This document shows, one piece after another, positions 7,546-13,563 of a stretch of 13,563 nt of DNA. The translations under genes and the position numbers were made by a program. Location of the stretch: the NCBI GenBank assembly GCA_023429275.1, contig JAEYWB010000595.1, positions 1 through 13,563 on the forward strand, written 5' to 3'. The DNA comes from Planctomycetota bacterium. Its GTDB lineage: Bacteria; Planctomycetota; Planctomycetia; Planctomycetales; Planctomycetaceae. Every line of letters starts with the position of its first letter. Position 1 is the first letter of the stretch. The notes below the pieces were generated by a model. That model did not search any database. It saw nothing but the letters and a program-made list of their open reading frames with translations, and had not been told where the DNA came from.

Positions 7546-7750
7546 ACCCGCAGGTCGAACACCGTCCTTGCCGATCGGGTTCACTTTGCGCATTCCAACG
7601 AGGCTCGGCCATGTGTGTCCGGGGGACGGCCCTGGTTTTGCTCAAGTCGGCTGAGGCGGGGTTTCGATAGACCTGAACGCCAGCATGAGGCTGCGCAAGG
7701 AGTTCGGCTGTTTTGGCCGATCCGCAGAACGCTATGGAGAGCGTCCCTCA

Positions 7751-9301
7751 ATGTCCCGCATTCCCCAGAAGCTGAGCAAGTTCAGCAAGCGCCTGCGGCG
7801 ACGCACCAGCAGGTGGGGACTGCGGACGCTCATCTCCCTCTCAATCATCTGCTTCGGCGCCGCCTTTGTCCGTGCGGCCGACCCGGTCTTCACCAGGAAC
7901 CACAAGTTCCGGATTCCGTTCCAGTTCGACCAGGACGAAATGCGCCGCCTCGGCGCCGTCGAAATCGAACTGCACGTCTCGACCGACCAGGGACGGACCT
8001 GGACGAACATTTCGACCGCCGCTCCCTCAGACGGACGCTTCACCTACGAAGCCTCGCGAAACGGGGAGTACTGGTTCTCAGTTCGAACGATCGACCAGCA
8101 GGGCCAGCCGCATCCGAGCGGCAAGCTGCAGGCGGGGCTCAAGGTCGTCGTGGACGACATCCCACCGCTCTTCGAAGTCCGCATCCGCGAAACGACACCC
8201 CGCAAGGTCCAGCTGACCTGGCAGGCGGATGACGACAACATCGATCTCGATTCCCTGTCGCTCGAGTTCCGTGAACCGGGAAGCGACCTGTGGCAGGCGG
8301 TCCAGGTCCGGTCGTCCGCACAGGGACAGACCGCCTGGAGCGTGAGCACTTCCGGGCTCGTCGAAGTCCGCGGATCGGTGAAGGACCGCGCGGGGAACTC
8401 GGTCTCGGCCGAAGATGCCGTCCGCATCGGCGGTACCAGCGGCCGTGCCGCACCGAGCAGGAGCGGGCCGGACTTCAGCAAGCCTGTCGCCACGCTCCCC
8501 GATCTCCCCCGCACCGCCTCAACCCCGTACGAAGGGGAGCGTCTCCCGCAGATCATCGGTCAGAGCAGCGGCGGCCGGACGGCGACGCAGGTCTCGACCG
8601 GATCTGCCACGACCCCGTCCATTCTCGAGGGGGCGAATCGAAGCTTCCCCGCCGTCCCTCCGGGAGCGCGGCTGGTCTACTCGAAGACCTTCAACATCGG
8701 CTACCAGATTGAAGACGAAGGCCCCTCGGGGATCGGCGACATCGAGCTGTTCATCACCGAGGATGGCGGACGCAAATGGTTCAACTACGGGACCGACCCT
8801 GACCGCCGCTCTCCGTTCACCGTGACGGTTCCGCGTGAAGGGACATACGGCTTCGCGATGCGGGCTCGCAGCGGCGTCGGCCTCACGGCGGATCCTCCGC
8901 AGCCGAATGAAGAGCCGTCGATCATCGTGGTGGTCGACATGGCTCCGCCCGTCGTCAAGCTCCTGCCGCTCCGTCAGGGACAGGGTGGCCGCTTCGACCA
9001 GGTGACGATCCAGTGGCAGGCGACCGACCAGGCCCTCGCCGACAAGCCGATCGCCCTCTACTACGCCGCGCAGCCGAACGGCCCCTGGGAGCCGATCAGC
9101 GGCTGGATCGACAACACCGGCTCGTACGACTGGACGCTCGCTGCGGAGCAGCAGCGCCGGCTCTACATCCGGGTCGAGGCCCGCGACGTCGCGGGGAACA
9201 TCGCGACGGCGACCTCCCCGCAGCCGCTCTTCTTCGACCTCGCCAAACCGACGGCCAAGATCGTCGACGTGGAACCGGTCCCGATGTCGGCTCCGCGGTA
9301 G
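7751..9301 (+). CDS. Secreted protein with a duplicated pair of Ig/Fn3-like modules
   Basis: The 516-residue product begins with a long basic n-region, a hydrophobic core TLISLSIICFGAAF and a plausible cleavage after VRA (residue 42), so it is exported. Four beta-rich modules follow as A-B, linker, A'-B'. A (about 69-139) and A' (about 329-400) share IEL-(H/F)-(V/I)-(S/T)-(T/E)-D-G-R-W, then N/E-G-x-Y-x-F and VVVD-PP. B (about 152-221) and B' (about 417-487) share a W-Q-A-D/T-D start and end R/K-D-AGN. The linker (about 222-305) is Ser/Thr/Gly/Pro-rich and looks disordered. No catalytic site is visible; an adhesive or structural cell-surface role is an inference. ATG at 7751 is preferred over the in-frame ATG at 7685, because GGAGAG lies ten bases upstream and the signal peptide then has a normal length. 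The preceding 205 bases hold no gene that I can support. Confidence 0.75.
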   Translation: MSRIPQKLSKFSKRLRRRTSRWGLRTLISLSIICFGAAFVRAADPVFTRNHKFRIPFQFDQDEMRRLGAVEIELHVSTDQGRTWTNISTAAPSDGRFTYEASRNGEYWFSVRTIDQQGQPHPSGKLQAGLKVVVDDIPPLFEVRIRETTPRKVQLTWQADDDNIDLDSLSLEFREPGSDLWQAVQVRSSAQGQTAWSVSTSGLVEVRGSVKDRAGNSVSAEDAVRIGGTSGRAAPSRSGPDFSKPVATLPDLPRTASTPYEGERLPQIIGQSSGGRTATQVSTGSATTPSILEGANRSFPAVPPGARLVYSKTFNIGYQIEDEGPSGIGDIELFITEDGGRKWFNYGTDPDRRSPFTVTVPREGTYGFAMRARSGVGLTADPPQPNEEPSIIVVVDMAPPVVKLLPLRQGQGGRFDQVTIQWQATDQALADKPIALYYAAQPNGPWEPISGWIDNTGSYDWTLAAEQQRRLYIRVEARDVAGNIATATSPQPLFFDLAKPTAKIVDVEPVPMSAPR

Positions 9302-9600
9302 GCTGGCTCTGCCTGGACGGGGTCCGCCAGGGCCGTGAACCATCAGGAAGAGCTTCTAAGAAACCGCTGCCACCGGGCCGGCTTTGTAGCAACGCTACCG
9401 CATAGGAGCCCGGAGAGCGGTCGGCCATTTGCCCTGAGTCGGGTGAACTCACCCTCGAGGCTTTGCGATCCTGACGCCTTACCCTCCGCGAAAGGACGGG
9501 GTGGAGCACCGGGCCGCTTCAGCTCGACGCACGTCCAACCTCGCGCAGTGCCCTTTCGCGGAGCGAAAGGTGACTTTCCCGCACATGCTCGTGCCATCCG
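9302..9600. repeat. Convergent intergenic region with nested inverted repeats, possibly a repetitive element
   Basis: No coding sequence is supported here; the two flanking genes converge on it. Several inverted repeats are visible. CCGGGC (9373-9378) and GCCCGG (9408-9413) enclose the hairpin GTAGC-AAC-GCTAC (9386-9398). TCCGCGAAAGG (9485-9495) is the exact reverse complement of CCTTTCGCGGA (9552-9562). That second copy also forms a local 8-bp hairpin, CCTTTCGC-GGA-GCGAAAGG (9552-9570). I have an unverified impression that CTTTCGCGGAGCGAAAG-type sequences recur between genes in planctomycete genomes. It may serve as a bidirectional transcription end. Confidence 0.45.
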
Positions 9601-10761
9601 CTACCGCACCTTTCCCTTTCGAAGCTCCTCGAGGGGATAGAAGGTGTCCCGCCAGCGGATGCCTCCTGCGCGAAGCGTGATGGCCGTTGACCGCAGGATG
9701 GTCAGGATGAACAACGCCGCGCCGATGGGGTGAAGGACACCTGTCAGGAGCGGTGTCCGGTTTCTCCAGGCGGTGATGACGAACATCAGCAGGTTGGCGA
9801 TCGCCATCAGGGCCATCGGAACGCGGAGCTCGGTCGGGCCGATGATTGCCAGCACCGGCGGCACGATCAGGGCGAGTCCCAGCATCGTGCAGCCGAACAG
9901 CACCTGGCCCACCGAAAAATTCATCGCGGCAAAGCTGTTCTTCTCGAGGCCGCGGACGATCCCCCAGAGGCCGCCGTGCTGCCACTTCACCTTGAGATAC
10001 TCCGTCGCGATGAAGACGTCCTGGCGGTATCCCCCCTGCTTGATGAGCTTTCCGAGGCAGACGTCGTCCGCGACTTCCATCCGGAGCGGCTCGTGTCCGC
10101 CGATGCCGACATAAGCGGACCGCCGGAGGAGGTTGAACGCTCCCACCCCCAGGTACGCTTTCTTCGCCCAGGAGAACCGGGCAAATGCCGCCTGCGAGGC
10201 GGTCAGAAGCATGACCATGAAGAAGTTGACCAGGACCTTCTCCCAGAAGGTCTCGGCGAGAGGATCCGGAAGCAGGACGAGATGATCGAGTCGCCGCTGG
10301 TCGACGAGCCGCATGGCCCGCCGCAGGATCTGCGGATCGAACAGGATGTCGCCATCCGTCAGCAGCAGGAAGTCTCCTGAGGCCGCCTGCACGCCGATGT
10401 GCGCGGCGTGATTCTTGCCAAGCCACCCGGCGGGGAGAGTCTCGACGTGCGCGACCTTGAGACGGCCATCCTCGGCGGCAACCCGGTCCATGATCGCGCC
10501 GGTGCCATCCGTGGAACGGTCGTTGATGGCGATGATCTCCATCCGCGGATAGTCGAGCGTGAGCATCGTCCGCAGGGCCTTCTCGATCGCACGGGCCTCA
10601 TCCCGGGCCGGAACGATCAGTGAGACCGACGGAAGATCACCCCCTTCCGCCGGCGCGATATCGCGCAGGTCCTGAGGCCAGAGGAGGCCGTACCAGACTG
10701 GAATCGTCCTCAGAAGCCAGACGATGGCGAAGATCCATGCAACCCACACCCAGACGACCAT
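9601..10761 (-). CDS. Membrane-bound family 2 glycosyltransferase (CrtQ/HpnB-like architecture)
   Basis: The 386-residue protein has an N-terminal membrane segment (about 2-20), a GT-A catalytic domain and three or so C-terminal membrane segments (about 286-308, 314-331, 340-358). Catalytic-domain signs are VSLIVPARDEA (46-56), INDRSTDGT (79-87), the metal-binding TDGD (135-138), the acceptor-side VADDV (230-234) and the QHGGLWG segment (261-267). The ending GIRWRDTFYPLEELRKGK is typical of hopanoid- or carotenoid-associated GT2 proteins such as HpnB and CrtQ. The donor is a nucleotide sugar in the cytoplasm; the lipid acceptor is not known, and no hopanoid or carotenoid genes are in view. 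ATG at 10761 has GGAA seven bases upstream; an in-frame GTG at 10767 would add two residues but has worse spacing. Confidence 0.85.
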   Translation of the reverse strand: MVVWVWVAWIFAIVWLLRTIPVWYGLLWPQDLRDIAPAEGGDLPSVSLIVPARDEARAIEKALRTMLTLDYPRMEIIAINDRSTDGTGAIMDRVAAEDGRLKVAHVETLPAGWLGKNHAAHIGVQAASGDFLLLTDGDILFDPQILRRAMRLVDQRRLDHLVLLPDPLAETFWEKVLVNFFMVMLLTASQAAFARFSWAKKAYLGVGAFNLLRRSAYVGIGGHEPLRMEVADDVCLGKLIKQGGYRQDVFIATEYLKVKWQHGGLWGIVRGLEKNSFAAMNFSVGQVLFGCTMLGLALIVPPVLAIIGPTELRVPMALMAIANLLMFVITAWRNRTPLLTGVLHPIGAALFILTILRSTAITLRAGGIRWRDTFYPLEELRKGKVR

Positions 10762-11075
10762 GAGCACTTTCCGCTCGAGCCAAGCCTCCGTTCGGCCTCT
10801 TCAATCAACCGGTCGCGATGAGTCGAACATCGTGCGACCCGACTGCGGAAGACCGAATGACCAGGAACGGAATTCGAGAGGAGTGCCAGGAGAAAGGGAA
10901 GCGTGAGAGGGCCGGTCGAGGAGATCGGCGACGGCTTCGATCGCGGCACGAGTCCGGCAATCGATCCGGCGCAGACGACAGTCGTCGAACCGCAACGTGG
11001 TTCCCAGGCTGTCGTACAGCGGCCACTGGTCGCGGCCACTCGTGGCGACCGTGAGGAGGCCGTGAGGAGAGAGCC
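10762..11075 (-). other. Gap with a coding-looking open frame lacking a start codon
   Basis: No complete gene is supported in this 314-base stretch. One minus-strand frame is open from 11223 down to a TGA at 10801-10803 and reads like protein from about 11070: PHGLLTVATSGRDQWPLYDS, then LRFDDCRLRRIDCRTRAAI and EAVADLLDR. Codon third positions are mainly G or C there. The first conventional start codon in that frame is a TTG at 10995, in the middle of the protein-like part. It may be a gene starting at a rare codon, a gene remnant, or chance. A competing plus-strand frame from GTG 10903 to 11085 (60 codons) with AGGAG upstream has a slightly weaker third-position bias. Confidence 0.3.
11049..11070. 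repeat. 11-bp tandem duplication
   Basis: CCGTGAGGAGG (11049-11059) is followed directly by CCGTGAGGAGA (11060-11070), differing only in the last base. Eleven is not a multiple of three, so gain or loss of one copy would shift the open frame described for this gap. It lies just after the TPR lipoprotein stop. Confidence 0.7.
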
Positions 11076-12020
11076 TTACAGCTGATTGTTCAGCTGTTCC
11101 CGCTGCTGAGCGGTCAATGGAGAGTGTCCGCCGGGCGCCGCCTGCCGCAGGTAGGAGGGGGGCATGGCGGCGGGTGCGGCGACCGCTGCGGAGGTCACAC
11201 TCGTGTGATGCGACGCCCCTTCTTCAGCGGCGGCCGTCATGACGGTGTTCGCGGCAGCCGGGGCCGGCGTCCCTGTCGGCAGTCCCTGCTCGCGGCGAAC
11301 CTCGGCCAGCCACTGGCGGGCCTCCTTGAGATTCGGCTGCTTCCGCAGGGCCATCTGAAGATGCTTCTCCGCTCCCGGAAGGTCGCCGTTCTCGCGGAGA
11401 ATCAGCGCGATGTTGTAGTGCCCCGCGGCGTCTCCGACCGTGGCGGAGAAGTGAGGCAAAGAGGCTTCCAGCCTGCCGGCCCGCGCGAGCGTCAGGGCCA
11501 GCTGATAGCGGTAATCGTGGTCATCCGGTTCGTTCTGGACCGCCTTGTTGTAAGCCTCGATCGCCTTGTCCCAGTCCTTCTGGGCGACGTAGAGGGTGCC
11601 GTAAGTGGCCGCAACGTCCGACGAGTTCTTGGTGAGCCGCTCGGCCCGTGCGAGCCCTTCCTCGGCCGCGGTGTAGCGTCCCGCGAGGATGTCCATCCGG
11701 GCGATGCCGAGGATCGCGGCGACATTCTTGGGCCTGGCTTTGGCGATCTCGCGATACTGCTGCTCGGCCCGATCGGTGTTGCCGGTCCCTTCCATCAGCT
11801 CCGCGAACTTCAGTCGCAGCAGGTATTCGTCCTTCGGCTTCGCCGGGACCTCTTCAATCTCTTCTTCGTAGGAGGCCTGGCTCACCTTCGGCGTGAAGAG
11901 ACTCCGGATCCCGCCTGGCTCCGCCGTGTTCGCCGCAATGTTCCGACCCGACGCGCACCCCGCCGCAAGGCAGCACAGGAGGCTGAGCCTGGTCCAGCAT
12001 CCTCGAGAAGTGATCGGCAT
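11076..12020 (-). CDS. TPR-repeat lipoprotein, TadD-like
   Basis: The 314-residue protein opens with MPITSRGCWTRLSLLCCLAA and then Gly-Cys, giving a lipoprotein-type signal with Cys22 as the likely lipidated residue. The lipobox is slightly off consensus because the Leu is at -4. A hydrophilic stretch follows, then about five tetratricopeptide repeats between 65 and 245, for example AATYGTLYVAQKDWDKAIEA and HYNIALILRENGDLPGAEKH. The C-terminal 70 residues are Ala/Pro-rich and probably disordered. Such proteins act as periplasmic scaffolds; TadD of the Tad pilus has this layout. It lies 81 bases downstream of the AAA ATPase gene on the same strand, probably in one operon. ATG at 12020 is chosen over ATG 12086, because GGAAGG sits five bases before it and it places the signal peptide at the N-terminus. 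The family call is firm; the Tad link is an inference. Confidence 0.85.
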   Translation of the reverse strand: MPITSRGCWTRLSLLCCLAAGCASGRNIAANTAEPGGIRSLFTPKVSQASYEEEIEEVPAKPKDEYLLRLKFAELMEGTGNTDRAEQQYREIAKARPKNVAAILGIARMDILAGRYTAAEEGLARAERLTKNSSDVAATYGTLYVAQKDWDKAIEAYNKAVQNEPDDHDYRYQLALTLARAGRLEASLPHFSATVGDAAGHYNIALILRENGDLPGAEKHLQMALRKQPNLKEARQWLAEVRREQGLPTGTPAPAAANTVMTAAAEEGASHHTSVTSAAVAAPAAMPPSYLRQAAPGGHSPLTAQQREQLNNQL

Positions 12021-12101
12021 GTCGACCTTCCGTGATCGCATTCGGGGCTGCCTGCGGGGTTCGTTCTCTGGCGGGTGACTCGACACTCCGGCGAGCCCGC
12101 G

Positions 12102-13457
12102 TCAGGCGGACCGCCGCTCTGTCCGGTCGCTCGCGGAGGTCGGCAGTTTCCAGCCGAGCTGACGTGCGGCGCGGCGCAGCAGATCCGGCGTGAGAAAACA
12201 CTCCTCCTCTTCACGAGATCGGCTGATCTGCCGGGCGGCGTTCAGCAAATCCCGCGGATCGCGACAACTGTGCGGACTTTCCGGGCTGGAGAGTCCGTGC
12301 CACACGTAGTCGAAAAGTTGTTCGCGGTACGGCAGATTCTGCCGGTCGCACTCCCGAAGAAAGATCGCCCGCAACCTTTCCTGGGAGGGAGGGCCGAGCT
12401 CAATCGTCGACCGGATCGGGAGTTGCCGCAATCGGTCCGCGGCTTCCGGGGACGCGGCCAGGATCATCAATGGATCGATGGGGATCGTCGCATGCCCCCC
12501 GTCCGGCAGGGGGATGATGTCCCCCCCGGACTCGAGGATGGAGAGCCATCGCCGCCTGATCGACTCCGCCGCTTCGATCGAAAGGGCGTCGAGCAGCAGC
12601 ACCCCTCCCTGGGCTTTGACGTGAGGGGGCACGAAGAGGACCGCACCGGTCCCCGAAGCGGGCCACCACTCACGCGTCACGAGCGGAGTCGGCCAGGCCA
12701 CGATCGGCCGGCGGATCGCGATCCATCGGGGGTCGCAGGCCCGCTCGAACGGCACCGCCAGGTGGGTCCGCGGGTCGAAGACTCCCCAGATCTGGTGCCC
12801 GATCTGCAGGCTCCGTGGCTGAAAGACCACTCCCCCCTGCTCATGAACCGCGCTCGCGATCCGTCGTGCGATCTCGGTCTTGCCGTTTCCGCGGGGACCG
12901 TGCAGCAGGAGGGAATGCCCCAGCAGGACGGCAGCCGTGGCCGACTCGATCAGGTCCGCATCGCAGATCAGGTCGGAAAACGCTTCGCGGATGGTCCGCT
13001 GGTTGAGATCGATCTGCGAGATCGACTGTCGGCGGCACTGCCTCGCGTACTCCTCGATCGAAACGGGAGCCGGCCCCAGATACCGGCTCTCGGCAAGGCA
13101 TTCGCGAGCCTGCTCGCGGCCGATGTCCGTCAGGAGGAACTGGCCGGAGAGCGCTTTCGCGATCGCTCCGGAACCTCCGCCGAGAAGTGGCGTCGCGACC
13201 TCGTTCACGATCGCCGGCAGGAGTTTCAAGGCATCGGCAAGCCTCTCCGCGTCGGCCGCTCCCTGGACGTAGAGCGTCTTCAGGAGGAGCTTCTCGACAG
13301 TCGAAGCGGGAAGGCCGGTCTCCGCAAGCGTCCGGGGAGTCTGCGGAGGATCGGCTGAGCCCGGAAAGGCGGGGGCGAGTCCGGCAAACAGCTTCTCCCC
13401 GCCCGGTCCCCTGGAGGAACGCGGTAGAGAAGATGCGGGTGTGAGAGGCTCCGGCAT
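12102..13457 (-). CDS. AAA ATPase with N-terminal winged-helix region, Tad-locus type, divergent Walker B
   Basis: The 451-residue protein starts with a Pro/Ser-rich stretch. A helical winged-helix-like region follows (about 42-125, LPASTVEKLLLKTLYVQG to LLTDIGREQARECL), then the linker YLGPAPVSIEEYARQC, then the ATPase domain. Walker A is GPRGNGKT (187-194). The same order of modules and the segments VFDPRTH and HSCRDPRDLL are found in a widespread AAA family that often sits in Tad/Flp pilus loci. In that family Walker B normally has two acidic residues and sensor 1 an Asn; here these read LLLDALS (287-293, Asp290 then Ala291) and ILAAS (332-336). ATP binding is likely and hydrolysis doubtful. 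The TPR lipoprotein gene is 81 bases downstream. The ATG at 13457 has a weak ribosome binding site, and the frame stays open to the right window edge, so the N-terminus could be longer. Confidence 0.8.
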   Translation of the reverse strand: MPEPLTPASSLPRSSRGPGGEKLFAGLAPAFPGSADPPQTPRTLAETGLPASTVEKLLLKTLYVQGAADAERLADALKLLPAIVNEVATPLLGGGSGAIAKALSGQFLLTDIGREQARECLAESRYLGPAPVSIEEYARQCRRQSISQIDLNQRTIREAFSDLICDADLIESATAAVLLGHSLLLHGPRGNGKTEIARRIASAVHEQGGVVFQPRSLQIGHQIWGVFDPRTHLAVPFERACDPRWIAIRRPIVAWPTPLVTREWWPASGTGAVLFVPPHVKAQGGVLLLDALSIEAAESIRRRWLSILESGGDIIPLPDGGHATIPIDPLMILAASPEAADRLRQLPIRSTIELGPPSQERLRAIFLRECDRQNLPYREQLFDYVWHGLSSPESPHSCRDPRDLLNAARQISRSREEEECFLTPDLLRRAARQLGWKLPTSASDRTERRSA

Positions 13458-13490
13458 ATCGATCGATTCCGGATCGCTGACTGTCGCAGC

Positions 13491-13526
13491 GGAAAGAAAG
13501 CGGACGGCATCTCGCGATGCCGTCCG
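13491..13526 (-). terminator. Probable intrinsic terminator of a gene beyond the right edge
   Basis: A perfect 11-bp stem, CGGACGGCATC (13501-13511) with GATGCCGTCCG (13516-13526), encloses a four-base loop. Read on the minus strand it is followed by CTTTCTTTCC, a broken T-run. It would end transcription entering from the right and so favours an independent start for the AAA ATPase gene. No gene end is visible in the last 100 bases to confirm this. Confidence 0.55.
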
Positions 13527-13563
13527 GTGTCGCCTGAAGGTCTCTCGGGAGAGAGGCGCACGG

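Noticed and set aside
7546..7750. Possible small gene or leader before the secreted protein
   Set aside because: Open frames here are short, lack ribosome binding sites and give no protein-like translation; only the in-frame extension from 7685 exists, and it lacks a ribosome binding site.
9343..9597. 84-codon minus-strand open frame in the convergent gap
   Set aside because: It spans the inverted repeats and has no ribosome binding site or family resemblance; it is better explained as translation of a non-coding repeat.
12075..13358. 427-codon plus-strand open frame opposite the AAA ATPase gene
   Set aside because: The minus-strand frame carries Walker A and family segments; the plus-strand translation is Arg/Asp/Gly-rich shadow sequence.

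Overview
This is a GC-rich bacterial window of about 13.6 kb that reads like a planctomycete chromosome. That is an inference from the type of exported and membrane proteins, the Tad-associated AAA ATPase next to a TPR lipoprotein, and the loosely packed housekeeping genes; no rRNA or universal marker protein is present to prove it. No phage, transposase, CRISPR array or plasmid function was found.

Left part (1-4373). A glutamine-dependent NAD+ synthetase (nadE) runs off the left edge on the minus strand. A tRNA-Glu(UUC) with its own promoter and a strong terminator follows on the plus strand. Next come a crotonase-fold protein resembling ECHDC3, which lacks both catalytic glutamates, and a phosphate acyltransferase of the Ptb type. 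Together they suggest an acyl-CoA handling pair, separated by two hairpin-forming sequences. A convergent mogA-type molybdopterin adenylyltransferase gene closes this part.

Middle part (4487-9301). All genes here are on the plus strand: a GT-C (family 39-like) integral membrane glycosyltransferase, a membrane-anchored redoxin-fold protein with no cysteine at all, a 116-residue protein with two membrane segments, and a secreted protein built from a duplicated pair of beta-sandwich-like modules. The redoxin-like gene and the small membrane gene are close enough to be co-transcribed.

Right part (9302-13563). A 299-base convergent intergenic region holds several inverted repeats and looks like a repetitive, non-coding element. 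Three minus-strand genes follow: a membrane-bound GT2 glycosyltransferase (CrtQ/HpnB-like architecture), a TPR lipoprotein and an AAA ATPase. The ATPase belongs to the winged-helix plus AAA family often seen with Tad/Flp pili but has an altered Walker B and sensor 1. A 314-base gap before the GT2 gene contains a coding-looking open frame without a recognisable start codon.

Most genes are conventional. The points worth pursuing are the three enzyme-fold proteins that have lost catalytic residues (crotonase, redoxin, AAA ATPase), the startless open frame at 10801-11223, and the repeat-like intergenic region at 9302-9600. I did not see a clear new multi-gene system.
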